A model generated the notes under the pieces. That model searched no databases. It worked only from the letters and a program-made list of their open reading frames with translations, and was not told where the DNA came from. Shown piece after piece: positions 42,724 through 51,367 of a stretch of DNA of 64,000 nucleotides. Each line of letters opens with the position of its first letter. The first letter of the stretch is position 1. The stretch is from a gamma proteobacterium HTCC5015 (GTDB taxonomy: Bacteria > Pseudomonadota > Gammaproteobacteria > HTCC5015). The position numbers and the translations under genes were made by a program. The stretch lies in the NCBI GenBank assembly GCA_000155715.1, contig DS990606.1:1-64000 (forward strand), read 5' to 3'.

Positions 42724-44101
42724 ACTGTTCTCGATATTTGCGCACAACGCGAAGTGCCACCACATTGAGAATCAACGTGGTTACAAACAACATCAACCCC
42801 AAGGCAAAGGCAGCCAGTGTCTTGGGGCTATCAAACTCTTGGTCACCTACCAATAGCGTGACGATCTGCGCGGTCACAGTGGTGACATCCTCTAGTGGGT
42901 TAGCCGTGAGCCGCGCAGTCAAACCCGCCGCCATCACGACAATCATGGTTTCGCCAATCGCCCGTGAAGCCGCCAGCAAAACGCCGCCGACAATACCCGG
43001 AAGAGCGGCGGGCAATACAACCTGTTTAATGGTCTCTGAGCGAGTGGCGCCCAAACCGTAAGAGCCATCGCGCAGTGACTGGGGCACGGCGCTGATCACA
43101 TCGTCTGACAGGGAGGAGACAAAGGGAATAATCATAACGCCCATCACCAAGCCTGCAGCCAGTGCACTTTGCGCCGACACATCTAGGCCAAACACCACGC
43201 CCATGTCGCGCAGGAACGGCCCCACTGTGAGGGCGGCGAAAAAGCCGTACACCACCGTGGGTACGCCCGCCAAAATTTCCAGTGTCGGTTTAGCCATGCT
43301 GCGAAAGCGCTTGTCGGCGTACTCCGACAGATAAATCGCCGACATCAATCCCGTAGGCACCGCCACTAACAGTGCGATGACCGAAATCAGCATCGTACCG
43401 ACGAATAGCGGCACGGCACCAAAGGCGCCCGACGCGCCGACCTGATCCGCACGGATCGCAATTTGCGGGCTCCAGTGCGTACCAAACATAAACTCAAAAA
43501 TAGAGACTCGGTTAAAGAACTGTACCGACTCAAACAGCACCGAGAAAACAATGCCTACCGTGGTCAAAATCGCCAAGCTGGCACAAGACACGAGCAAGAA
43601 GAGAATAATCTTTTCCACTCGATTGCGAGCGCGAAGCTCGGGGCGAATACGTCGCCAAGCCACGGCGAGAAAGGCGAGGCCCGCCGATAGCGCCAGTGCC
43701 GCCATGGCCAAGGCGCTAATACTGCTGTAGCGCTTGTAGTCCTCAGCAGCGGCTTTAACGCCCTCGCTGGGACTAATCACCATGCCGCCCTCGGCGAGCG
43801 TTTTAACATTGTTGACCACCATCGAGCGCTCGTCCGCCCCCATGTGGGCAAACTCGGCGGGCAGATTTTGCATCAACAAACCGTCGATGATGGCACCCTG
43901 AAACATCGTCCAAACGGCCAAGACCAGCAGTGCGGGAATCGCACACCACAGCGCGGTCCAAGAGCCGTAATAAGAGGGCAGCGAGTGCAGCGATTTGACA
44001 CCACCGACGGGTTTGGCGACATCGTGAGCGCGCTTATAGCCAAAGTAGTAGCCAAACACGCTGAGTATGACGATGGTGACAAAAAGTGTAGATGCCTGCA
44101 T
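42716..44101 (-). CDS. pstC: phosphate ABC transporter permease PstC, long form
   Basis: PstC pairs with PstA in the inner membrane. The protein of about 461 residues is longer than E. coli PstC (about 319). It has an N-terminal helix, a GYKRAH cytoplasmic turn, a second helix, a periplasmic insertion of about 110 residues and then the permease core with the coupling loop RDGSYGLGATRSETIKQVVLP. The ATG at 44101 was chosen because it has GAG upstream and begins a signal-anchor helix; the frame extending to 44143 would have to start inside the hairpin at 44129-44151. Confidence 0.95.
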   Translation of the reverse strand: MQASTLFVTIVILSVFGYYFGYKRAHDVAKPVGGVKSLHSLPSYYGSWTALWCAIPALLVLAVWTMFQGAIIDGLLMQNLPAEFAHMGADERSMVVNNVKTLAEGGMVISPSEGVKAAAEDYKRYSSISALAMAALALSAGLAFLAVAWRRIRPELRARNRVEKIILFLLVSCASLAILTTVGIVFSVLFESVQFFNRVSIFEFMFGTHWSPQIAIRADQVGASGAFGAVPLFVGTMLISVIALLVAVPTGLMSAIYLSEYADKRFRSMAKPTLEILAGVPTVVYGFFAALTVGPFLRDMGVVFGLDVSAQSALAAGLVMGVMIIPFVSSLSDDVISAVPQSLRDGSYGLGATRSETIKQVVLPAALPGIVGGVLLAASRAIGETMIVVMAAGLTARLTANPLEDVTTVTAQIVTLLVGDQEFDSPKTLAAFALGLMLFVTTLILNVVALRVVRKYREQYD

Positions 44102-44128
44102 GAATCTCGCTGCCTTAAAAATCACGGT

Positions 44129-44151
44129 GGGGAGGCCCGACAAGCCTCCCC
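44129..44151 (-). promoter_or_regulatory. hairpin between pstS and pstC
   Basis: GGGGAGGC and GCCTCCCC form an 8-base stem with a 7-base loop; TTTTT follows 8 bases later in the direction of transcription. This probably dampens read-through or protects the pstS mRNA, so that the binding protein is made in excess over the permease. Confidence 0.7.
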
Positions 44152-44185
44152 ATGATTGATTGCGATAGAGTATCGCCCTTCAATG

Positions 44186-45226
44186 TTACCAATTCATTGA
44201 TTCGAATTGACGAACCGATTTTTCCATCTCGCGATGCTCTTTAGGGCTCAAGGGAATCAAGCCTTTCTCTGTGAGGTAGCCCTCTTGGCCCGAGGCCTTG
44301 GCGCTGACGAATTCGCGCACATAGCCTTCGATGCCAGGTACTTTGCCGACGTGAGCATTTTTCACGTAGAAGTACAGGGGACGCGACACGGGATAGTCGC
44401 CCGTAGCAATGCTATCGAATGTGGGCGCTTGGCCACCAATCTTAGAGCCCTGCACCTTGTCGGCGTTTTGATCGAGGAAGCTAAAACCAAACACGCCCAA
44501 GGCATCGGGGTTGGCTTCCAATTTTTGCACGATCAAATTGTCGTTCTCACCCGCTTCAACATAAGCGCCGTCTTCGCGCACGCTGCGGCAAATGGCTTTG
44601 TAGCGATTTTTATCTTCGCTCTTTATCGCTTTTAACCAAGGGAAGGTTTTACAGCCACCTTCGATAGCGAGTTCATTAAAGGCATCGCGAGTCCCCGAAG
44701 TAGGAGGCGGCCCCATGACTTCGATCTCTGTTTTAGGCAGGTTTTTGTTGATTTCATTCCAAGTCTTATAAGGGTTGGGAACCAACTCTTCGCTGCCATC
44801 GGGGTTGGGCACATCTTTAGCCAGCGCCAAGAAGATATCGCGCAAGCTCAGGTCGAGCTGCTGAGATTGGCGAGCATTCGCCAGCACGATGCCGTCGTAG
44901 CCAATAAGTACTTCGGTGATTTCTTTAACACCATTTTCTTGGCACATCTCGTACTCGCTCATTTTCATACGGCGAGAGGCGTTAGTGACATCGGGCGTGT
45001 TGACGCCGAGACCCTCACAGAACAGCTTCATGCCACCGCCCGAACCAGTCGATTCGATTTTAGGCGTTTTAAATGGGCCCGTGCGACCAAAGTTCTCCGC
45101 CACGACAATGGCAAAGGGATAAACCGTAGAAGAACCGACGACCGCGACTAGATCGCGCGCCTGCACGGCTTGTGTCATACCACCCATGGCGAGAGCTGCC
45201 ACAGCACTTAACAGAATTTTTTTCAT
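44186..45226 (-). CDS. pstS: phosphate-binding periplasmic protein
   Basis: PstS captures phosphate in the periplasm and hands it to PstCA. The 346 residues begin with a signal peptide (KKILLSAVAALAMGGMTQ, cleavage after VQA) and show VVGSSTVYPFA with the phosphate-binding Ser/Thr, FKTPKIESTGSGGGMKLFC and PPPTSGTRDAF. It is of the larger PstS type common in marine bacteria. A Pho box lies at 45301-45318, about 75-92 bases upstream of the ATG, and a hairpin follows the gene. It is transcribed in the order pstS-pstC-pstA-pstB-phoU. Confidence 0.95.
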   Translation of the reverse strand: MKKILLSAVAALAMGGMTQAVQARDLVAVVGSSTVYPFAIVVAENFGRTGPFKTPKIESTGSGGGMKLFCEGLGVNTPDVTNASRRMKMSEYEMCQENGVKEITEVLIGYDGIVLANARQSQQLDLSLRDIFLALAKDVPNPDGSEELVPNPYKTWNEINKNLPKTEIEVMGPPPTSGTRDAFNELAIEGGCKTFPWLKAIKSEDKNRYKAICRSVREDGAYVEAGENDNLIVQKLEANPDALGVFGFSFLDQNADKVQGSKIGGQAPTFDSIATGDYPVSRPLYFYVKNAHVGKVPGIEGYVREFVSAKASGQEGYLTEKGLIPLSPKEHREMEKSVRQFESMNW

Positions 45227-45300
45227 CTCGTGAACCTCGTTAATTCAAACGCGTTAGGCGGGTTCGCCTCGCTCAGTGCCGACAAGGCTACAGCGGCTTT

Positions 45301-45318
45301 ATTACAGTTTTGTGACAA
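45301..45318 (-). promoter_or_regulatory. Pho box upstream of pstS
   Basis: On the minus strand this reads TTGTCACAAAACTGTAAT: two 7-base PhoB half-sites of the CTGTCAT type separated by AAAA. It starts just beyond the phoR stop and should recruit PhoB under phosphate limitation. Confidence 0.82.
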
Positions 45319-45320
45319 TT

Positions 45321-46631
45321 CTATCTATTTGTTTTCAAAGGGAAATAACAAACAAACTCAGCGCCCTCACCGGGCGTAGATTGAATCGACAAGCGACCGC
45401 CGTGCGCCTGCACAATATGTTTGACAATGGCCAGCCCCAAGCCCGTGCCACGGCCTTGACGGGCACTGGAGTGATCGCGCTCTCGCCCCGCCTGGGCGCG
45501 ATAAAAGCGCTCTGTCAGTCGCGGCAAATGGCGCGGCTCAATGCCTAGGCCATTGTCCTTAACCCGCAACACCGCTTCATCGCCCTCTCTTTGCCAGCTG
45601 ACGCGAACCACGCTGCCATCGGGGGTATGGTTCACCGCATTGAACACCAAATTCGACAAGGCGCTGACTAAATCGCTGTAGACACCATCTATTATTAACT
45701 CTCGGTCGGCGCTGAGTCCCACATCGTGATCCCGATCACCACTTAGGTGGATGGCGTCCTCGACCACGGTTTCCAAAATCGCTGCAACCATAATCGGTTC
45801 AAAGCGCGCCTGCGTATTGGACTCCAAGCGCGACAGTGTGAGCAAGTCGTCCACGAGGCGGCGCATTCTTGCGGTCTGCTCATCAGCGGATCGCACAACG
45901 CTCAGTAGATCTTGGTCAAGCTCGGGCGTTCCTTCGAGCAGCTCCATGTAACCCGACATCACTGTCAGCGGGGTTTTCAATTCGTGGGATGCGTTCGAGA
46001 CAAAGTCGCGTCGCATTTGGTCGGCGCGTATCAAATCGCTAATATCTCGCGCCGTCACGAGGCGCTCAATACCACCGCGATAGGGAGCGACGCGTACATT
46101 GAGATGTACTTCATCGTCGAGCGGCGAAATAATATTGATGCTCTTGCCGACATGGTCTTTCGCCAAAAACTCGACGAACGCCACATCGCGAATAAGGTTG
46201 GAAAGGCGCTGCCCAATATCGCCCGGATTGCGAATTCCCAAATAGCGTTCAGCGGCGGGGTTGGCCCAGCGAATATCGCCGTGCTCCCCCAGTACCACCG
46301 TCGCATCGGGGAGTGCGTTAACCGTATCTTGAAAGCGCGTCACGATGGTTTCGTAGCGCTCGATCTCTTTTTGATAGTGCTTTTCCTGGCGGAACAGGTG
46401 ATTGATAAAGTCGTCCCAGATGCCCAACACCAGAGGTGCTTCATCTTCGCCACCCTTGGCGGCCAACCAGCGCTCGACGCGATTGAATTGGCGAATGTGC
46501 CAAATTAAATAGAGAGCCAACGCCAACAAATAGCACAAAGTGAGATGCTCGGTGACCATGCCCACCAAGGTCGCGATTAAGAGTAGCGCCAATAGGCGCC
46601 AACGCTCTGTCACTCGACCTTCACTAAACAC
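45321..46631 (-). CDS. phoR: phosphate regulon sensor histidine kinase
   Basis: PhoR phosphorylates PhoB when phosphate is scarce. The 436 residues have one or two N-terminal membrane helices (WRLLALLLIATLVGMV and LCYLLALALYLIW), a PAS domain (about 100-200, with ALPDATVVLGEHGDIRWANP), HisKA with FVSNASHELKTPLTV (His 216), and a HATPase_c domain with NLVFNAVNHTPDG, DNGLGI and GRGTGLGLAIVKHI. The start is GTG at 46631 with AAGG upstream. It follows phoB by 12 bases. Like E. coli PhoR, it has almost no periplasmic sensor part. Confidence 0.95.
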   Translation of the reverse strand: MFSEGRVTERWRLLALLLIATLVGMVTEHLTLCYLLALALYLIWHIRQFNRVERWLAAKGGEDEAPLVLGIWDDFINHLFRQEKHYQKEIERYETIVTRFQDTVNALPDATVVLGEHGDIRWANPAAERYLGIRNPGDIGQRLSNLIRDVAFVEFLAKDHVGKSINIISPLDDEVHLNVRVAPYRGGIERLVTARDISDLIRADQMRRDFVSNASHELKTPLTVMSGYMELLEGTPELDQDLLSVVRSADEQTARMRRLVDDLLTLSRLESNTQARFEPIMVAAILETVVEDAIHLSGDRDHDVGLSADRELIIDGVYSDLVSALSNLVFNAVNHTPDGSVVRVSWQREGDEAVLRVKDNGLGIEPRHLPRLTERFYRAQAGRERDHSSARQGRGTGLGLAIVKHIVQAHGGRLSIQSTPGEGAEFVCYFPLKTNR

Positions 46632-46643
46632 TTAGACACCTTC

Positions 46644-47327
46644 TTACACAGAAAAACGATAACCCGCGCCACGCACGGTTTGCACCAACTTATCACAGCC
46701 GTAGGGAGCCAGTGCTTTGCGCAAGCGCAACACATGAACATCGACCGTGCGCTCTTCCACAAAGGCGCTGCGCCCCCAGACGTGGTCGAGCAATTGCGTG
46801 CGGCTGTAGACGCGATCGACATGGCTCATAAAGAATTGCAGCAAACGGTATTCCGTGGGCCCCAAATCCAAATTGCTGTCGCCGTAGGTCACGCGGTGCG
46901 AATCCACATCCATCGCCAAACCGCCCACTTCGAGCAACTGGCCATCGGCGGAACCGATGCGGCGCAGCACCGCTCGAATGCGCGCAATTAACTCGCGCGG
47001 CGAAAAAGGCTTGCTGACATAGTCATCGGCACCCGCGTCGAGGCCGACGATTTTATCGTCTTCCTCGGTGCGCGCCGTTAGCATAATCACGGGGACATCT
47101 TGAGTCAGCTCATCGCGCTTGGTGTGGCGGACAAATTCGACACCGCTGGTGCCCGGCAGCATCCAGTCCACCAACATCAAATCGGGGACTTGCTCGGCAA
47201 TGGCGTCCTCCGCCTCGGCCACAGACCCCGCCTCGATGAAGTGGTATCCTTCACGGCGCAGGGCGAAACCGATCATTTCGCGGATGGCTTGTTCGTCTTC
47301 GACTACGAGTATGCGTTTTCCACTCAT
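46644..47327 (-). CDS. phoB: phosphate regulon response regulator
   Basis: PhoB activates phosphate-starvation genes. The 227 residues show an N-terminal receiver (RILVVEDE, phosphoacceptor Asp 54 in LVDWMLPGTSG, KPFSPREL) and a C-terminal OmpR-type winged helix (LGPTEYRLLQFFMSH, VYSRTQLLDHVWG and VDVHVLRLRKAL). The ATG at 47327 has AGGA upstream; a GTG at 47354 is in frame but not needed for the family length. A Pho box at 47372-47389 suggests autoregulation. phoR follows. Confidence 0.96.
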   Translation of the reverse strand: MSGKRILVVEDEQAIREMIGFALRREGYHFIEAGSVAEAEDAIAEQVPDLMLVDWMLPGTSGVEFVRHTKRDELTQDVPVIMLTARTEEDDKIVGLDAGADDYVSKPFSPRELIARIRAVLRRIGSADGQLLEVGGLAMDVDSHRVTYGDSNLDLGPTEYRLLQFFMSHVDRVYSRTQLLDHVWGRSAFVEERTVDVHVLRLRKALAPYGCDKLVQTVRGAGYRFSV

Positions 47328-47371
47328 GGTTTTTTCCTGTTTAATCACAGGCACTATTTAAACGCGACTCT

Positions 47372-47389
47372 GTGACAATTTCGTTACAG
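47372..47389 (-). promoter_or_regulatory. Pho box upstream of phoB
   Basis: On the minus strand this reads CTGTAACGAAATTGTCAC, two PhoB half-sites with a four-base spacer, 45-62 bases before the phoB ATG. The MITE at 47425 lies just upstream of it. Confidence 0.8.
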
Positions 47390-47424
47390 CGATAAAAGCC
47401 CTGTTAAAACAGGCAAAACACTCC

Positions 47425-47692
47425 AGGGCCTGTTAGCACGAATTTGATTGTCACTGTTGTGACAAAAAAAGCGCCAATCTAGGCGCAAGGAGCGTGGTTT
47501 GGTGAATCCAAATGAGCGACGAGCAACGACGAGTGGCGCTTTTTTAGCCACAACCCGCAGGGCTGGGGCCATTTTCCCGCCCAGCTGCGTTATCAGTCGT
47601 TCATGTAGACTCACTACACTGCACTCCTTCTGCCTTGCTGGACAAAAAAATGGCCTCCAGCAGAGATCATCAAATTCGTGCTAACAGGCCCT
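47425..47692. mobile_element. 268-base MITE with perfect 24-base terminal inverted repeats
   Basis: The ends AGGGCCTGTTAGCAC and its complement are perfect inverted repeats over 24 bases (47425-47448 and 47669-47692). The interior has no credible gene. It includes a TTGTCAC-TGTT-GTGACAA palindrome at 47448-47465 and a long imperfect inverted repeat with CAACGACGAGTGGCGC. No target-site duplication is obvious. It lies between phoB and the AGCS symporter and has probably inserted into their shared regulatory region. Confidence 0.8.
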
Positions 47693-47727
47693 AATCAACA
47701 GGCGACTCAACGTTGCCAACATCTTAT

Positions 47728-47745
47728 ATGACAGTTTTGTGACAA
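47728..47745 (-). promoter_or_regulatory. third Pho box, next to the AGCS start
   Basis: On the minus strand this reads TTGTCACAAAACTGTCAT, nearly identical to the pstS box. It ends 4 bases before the AGCS ATG at 47750 and points away from that gene. It could be the original distal phoB promoter site, cut off by the MITE, or a site at which PhoB represses the symporter. Confidence 0.72.
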
Positions 47746-47749
47746 GACA

Positions 47750-49141
47750 ATGGACACATTAAACACCACGCTCACCCAAATTAACGGCGCCGTTTGGGGC
47801 TCGACACTGATGGTACTTCTGCTCGGCTTGGGCATTTACCTCACCGTTGGCCTGCGCGGCATTACCATCACCTGGCTGCCCAAAGCCTTCGCATCGCTGT
47901 GGCGAGGTCGCAAAGGACAGGCCGAGGGCGATATTACGCCGTTTCAATCGCTGATGACGGCTCTCTCTTCCACCGTTGGCACGGGCAACATCGTCGGTGT
48001 CGCCGGCGCTATTGCCATCGGCGGTCCCGGCGCCGTTTTCTGGATGTGGATGACCGCCATTGTCGGCATGGCCACCAAATACGCCGAAGGGGTTTTGGGC
48101 GTTCACTACCGCGAGCGCGGCGAAGACGGCCGTCACCTCGGCGGCCCCATGTACTATATTCGCAACGGCCTTGGCAGCCGCTGGGCTTGGATGGGCAGCG
48201 CCTTTGCCTTGTTTGCCATGCTCGCCGCCTTTGGCATCGGTAACACGGTACAAGCCAACTCCGTGGCCAACGCCCTGTTCTCCAGCTTCGATACCAGCTC
48301 CCTCGATCAGTTCTTGATGGATAGAGACTGGCCGATCTGGCTGCCCCAGCTCGCATTAGGTTTGCTATTGGCGACTTTAGTCGGTGCCGTGATCCTCGGC
48401 GGCATCCAGCGCATTGGCCAAGTCGCCGCCAAACTCGTGCCCTTGATGGCCCTGCTCTACGCGGGCGGTGCCATCGTCATACTGGTGGCCAATATAGAGG
48501 CCGTCCCCGCTGCCTTTACCACCATTGTGACCGACGCTTTCACCGGCACCGCTGCCGCAGGCGGATTTGTCGGTAGCACCTTGATGCTGGCGCTTCAAAA
48601 GGGCGTCGCTCGCGGCATTTTCTCCAACGAAGCGGGCCTCGGCTCTGCGCCCATCGCCCACGCTGCGGCACAAACTCGCGACCCCGTCGAACAGGGCAGT
48701 ATCGCCATGTTGGGCGTGTTTATCGACACGCTCGTGATTTGCACACTCACCGCACTGGTGATCGTGGTCAGCGGCGAGTGGCTACAGGGAACCGACGGCG
48801 CGGCGCTGTCGACTGCAGCCTTTGCCATTGGCCTGCGCGGTGGCGAGTGGGTAGTGACCTTGGGTTTAGCGGTGTTCGCCACCACCACGCTGATTGGCTG
48901 GAGCTACTACGGTGAGCGCTGTTGTGAATTTTTACTCGGCCACCGCGCCATTATGCCCTACCGCGTGTTGTGGGTGCTGATGATTCCCATAGGCGCCACC
49001 GTACACATGGATACCGTGTGGCTAATCGCCGAAATTCTCAACGGCCTCATGGCTTTCCCCAACCTAATCGCTCTCGCACTGCTGAGCCCCGTGGTATTTA
49101 AGCTGACTCGACTGGCCAGCAAGCAGGACAGCCCATCATGA
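47750..49141 (+). CDS. AGCS-family sodium:alanine/glycine symporter
   Basis: This 463-residue inner-membrane transporter has about eleven helices. Family signatures are TVGTGNIVGVAGAIAIGGPGA, FWMWMTAIVGMATKYAEGVLG, and IFSNEAGLGSAPIAHAA. It imports alanine or glycine with sodium. The ATG at 47750 begins the typical MDTLNTTLTQIN N-terminus, but the usual ribosome-binding site position is taken up by a Pho box. Its stop overlaps the nadC ATG (ATGA), so nadC is translated from the same message. Confidence 0.93.
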   Translation: MDTLNTTLTQINGAVWGSTLMVLLLGLGIYLTVGLRGITITWLPKAFASLWRGRKGQAEGDITPFQSLMTALSSTVGTGNIVGVAGAIAIGGPGAVFWMWMTAIVGMATKYAEGVLGVHYRERGEDGRHLGGPMYYIRNGLGSRWAWMGSAFALFAMLAAFGIGNTVQANSVANALFSSFDTSSLDQFLMDRDWPIWLPQLALGLLLATLVGAVILGGIQRIGQVAAKLVPLMALLYAGGAIVILVANIEAVPAAFTTIVTDAFTGTAAAGGFVGSTLMLALQKGVARGIFSNEAGLGSAPIAHAAAQTRDPVEQGSIAMLGVFIDTLVICTLTALVIVVSGEWLQGTDGAALSTAAFAIGLRGGEWVVTLGLAVFATTTLIGWSYYGERCCEFLLGHRAIMPYRVLWVLMIPIGATVHMDTVWLIAEILNGLMAFPNLIALALLSPVVFKLTRLASKQDSPS

Positions 49142-50010
49142 TCTCGACAAAGCTTCCCCACGATCTGGCCCAGTGCGTGCAACAGGCACTCGATGAGGAT
49201 CTGCTCGGCGATGGCGCTCGCCAGTACAGCGACATCAACGCCGATCTAATTCCCGCCGAAAAAACCGACCACGCGCGCATCGTCTGCCGCGAGACCGCCG
49301 TGATTGCGGGCACCGCCTACGCCGAGGAGGCCTTTCGGCAAATCGACGATCGCTGCGAGCTGGTGTGGCACGTGCACGACGGCGAGCGCGTCGAAGCCGA
49401 CACGGTGCTGTGCGACGTCAAAGGCCCCAGCCGCGCCCTGCTTACCGCCGAGCGCGCCGCACTCAACTTTTTGCAAACCCTATCGGGCACCGCCACGACC
49501 ACAGCGCAGTATGTCGCCGCCGTGGAGGGCACGAGCGCCAAGTTGCTCGACACGCGCAAAACGCTGCCCGGCCTGCGCAATGCACAAAAATACGCCGTCT
49601 TGTGCGGCGGCGGCCACAATCACCGCATTGGGCTCTACGATGCCTTCTTAATTAAAGAAAACCATATCGCCGCCAGTGGCAGCATCAGCGCCGCCATCGA
49701 GCGCGCGCGCCAAGCGCATCCCAATACGCTGCTAGAAATCGAAGTAGAAAACCACGAAGAGCTCATGGAAGCCATCGACGCGCAGCCCGACCGCATTATG
49801 CTCGACAACTTTTCACTGGGAGACTTGCGCAGCGCAGTCGAAGAAAAACCCGAGGGTATCGACTACGAGGCCTCCGGCGGCATTACACTAGACAATTTAA
49901 GAGCGGTGGCAGAAACCGGCGTCGACTACATTTCTCTCGGCGTGTTAACCAAAGACCTGCACTCGATTGACCTCTCCATGCGCGTTGTCGATGAAAAACC
50001 GCTGCCCTAA
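49138..50010 (+). CDS. nadC: nicotinate-nucleotide pyrophosphorylase (carboxylating)
   Basis: NadC converts quinolinate and PRPP to nicotinate mononucleotide in NAD synthesis. The 290 residues have the N-terminal substrate cap, LNFLQTLSGTATTT, and the signature DTRKTLPGLRNAQKYAV followed by GGGHNHRIGLYDAFLIKENH. The barrel ends in IDYEASGGITLDNLRA and VDYISLGVLTKD. It overlaps the AGCS gene by four bases, which is an unusual pairing for this housekeeping gene. The other NAD synthesis genes are not in the window. Confidence 0.96.
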   Translation: MISTKLPHDLAQCVQQALDEDLLGDGARQYSDINADLIPAEKTDHARIVCRETAVIAGTAYAEEAFRQIDDRCELVWHVHDGERVEADTVLCDVKGPSRALLTAERAALNFLQTLSGTATTTAQYVAAVEGTSAKLLDTRKTLPGLRNAQKYAVLCGGGHNHRIGLYDAFLIKENHIAASGSISAAIERARQAHPNTLLEIEVENHEELMEAIDAQPDRIMLDNFSLGDLRSAVEEKPEGIDYEASGGITLDNLRAVAETGVDYISLGVLTKDLHSIDLSMRVVDEKPLP

Positions 50011-50064
50011 ACTTTTTTGCAGCGCTTAGGTCACAGCGATACCACCAACACGACTGAGATGTAT

Positions 50065-50757
50065 ATGTTAAGGATACTGATTGCGGGCGGCGCGCTACTG
50101 GCCAGCTGTGCCGCCAGCGCCGAAGCGCGCCAATACGACTGGACACTCGAAGACCGCGGCGAGACCCGAGAAGCCGTCACTCGCTACAGCAGCGATGTCG
50201 ACGGTCAGGCCATCGACGCCTTTCGCGGCGTGGCCGAAGTGCCCTATTCTATGCCCGCCGTGCTCGCGGCCATTCTCGACACCGACGGCTTTCGCGATTG
50301 GATTTTTGGCTTCAAAACCGTCGAAAAACGCCCCATTGCCGACGAGCCCACCAGCCTCTATCTGGCCTTTCACGCCACGTGGCCCGCCAAAGATCGCGAT
50401 GTGGTGGTCGTGGGCGACATGGACATCGACGTCTTCAGCGGCGTGGTTCAAATTCACAGCCGCCATGCGCCCGAGGCCCCCGAGCGCAGCGGGCATGTAC
50501 GCATTGAAGAACTCGACAACCGCTGGATTCTCACTCCGCTGGACAACGGCTGGACGCGCATCGACTTTCGCACTTTCGTCGACATCGGCGGCTGGGTGCC
50601 CGGCTGGCTCGCCAACATGGTCGCCACCGACACGCCCTATCAAACGCTAGAAGGCCTGCGCAAACGACTCGACGAAGCCAACTACCGCTTCCCACACATC
50701 GAAGACATCCCCTTCCTACCCGAAGGCAACTGGTTCAACGACAAGACTCAAGAGTAA
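50065..50757 (+). CDS. secreted START-domain protein
   Basis: This 230-residue protein has a signal peptide (MLRILIAGGALLASCA, cleavage near ASA-EA) and a START/Bet v1-like lipid-binding domain. Its landmarks are VPYSMPAVLAAILDTDGFRDW, FHATWPAKDRDVVVVGD and GGWVPGWLANMVATDTPYQT. A Cys within the leader could make it a lipoprotein, but the lipobox is not canonical. The ATG at 50065 has GAG at six bases; the ATG at 50059 is too close to it. It follows nadC by 54 bases. Relatives are annotated as START-domain proteins; the ligand is unknown. Confidence 0.85.
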   Translation: MLRILIAGGALLASCAASAEARQYDWTLEDRGETREAVTRYSSDVDGQAIDAFRGVAEVPYSMPAVLAAILDTDGFRDWIFGFKTVEKRPIADEPTSLYLAFHATWPAKDRDVVVVGDMDIDVFSGVVQIHSRHAPEAPERSGHVRIEELDNRWILTPLDNGWTRIDFRTFVDIGGWVPGWLANMVATDTPYQTLEGLRKRLDEANYRFPHIEDIPFLPEGNWFNDKTQE

Positions 50758-51367
50758 GTTTTTCTTTGGCTTTGGCTTGGGTGGATGTAACACAGGGGCC
50801 ACGGAAAACACTGTGGCCCTGAAAAACCGTAGAGTCGGGCCTACATCTACGTCTCAGAGTCGCAATGCTCTTAGTCGGACTCAGTGTGCCCGGCTCCGTG
50901 TTCATTGATAGCTAGTCAACAAACGCGGACAGATACAAGGTCGGATTTATGCCCTTCAGGGTACTTCAGTCCGACAGAACCAGCACAATGTCTACCGTTA
51001 CCACCGTATGCCCACCACCCTCGTCACTCCCGCGCAGGCGGGAGTCCAGCGTCTTTACTCTCTCGAATAAAGCAAACACAACACAAAACAGAGCACTCGG
51101 AAGTTTTCTCTTTTCACCTCACCCAACTCATGTCACCCCGAACCCCAACCCGAGAGATTCAAAATCGCGGCACCGATAGGGAGACTCTGGATCAAGTCCA
51201 GAGTGACGGGGTTATTTTATCCACTGTGTGCTTTATGCCTTTTGCAGCATTGAAACCCAACTCACAGTCTTAACCACTTTCAGATCAGAGTGGCGTCCTA
51301 AATACCCTCTGTGATCTCGGTGTCCTCCGTGGCCACCGTGTCACAACCACCGAACCCAAAAAACGAC
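50758..51367. other. 610-base gene-free region with repeats
   Basis: No gene is seen. It holds an imperfect stem with GGCCAC and GTGGCC (50797-50818), a half-type palindromic repeat (51022-51140), a CTCTGGA-TCAAG-TCCAGAG hairpin (51185-51203), and a CTCTGTGATCTCGGTG-type dispersed sequence (51303-51345) before the pmbA 3' end. Confidence 0.7.
51022..51140 (+). repeat. single-hairpin repeat with AT-rich tail, copy a
   Basis: CACTCCCGCGCAGGCGGGAG is followed by CCAGCGTCTTTACTC, a CGAATAAA-containing spacer and CTCACCCAACTCATGTCA. The same order recurs inverted at 54391-54520. The first hairpin is shared with the two-hairpin repeats, but the second is replaced. Confidence 0.82.

Noticed and set aside
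47384-47614. 76-residue open frame on the minus strand inside the MITE
   Set aside because: It runs across the left end of the element, has no ribosome-binding site and looks like a by-product of the repeat. MITEs carry no genes by definition.
50901-51273. 129-residue open frame on the plus strand
   Set aside because: It covers the palindromic repeats, has no homologous motif and ends in repeat sequence.
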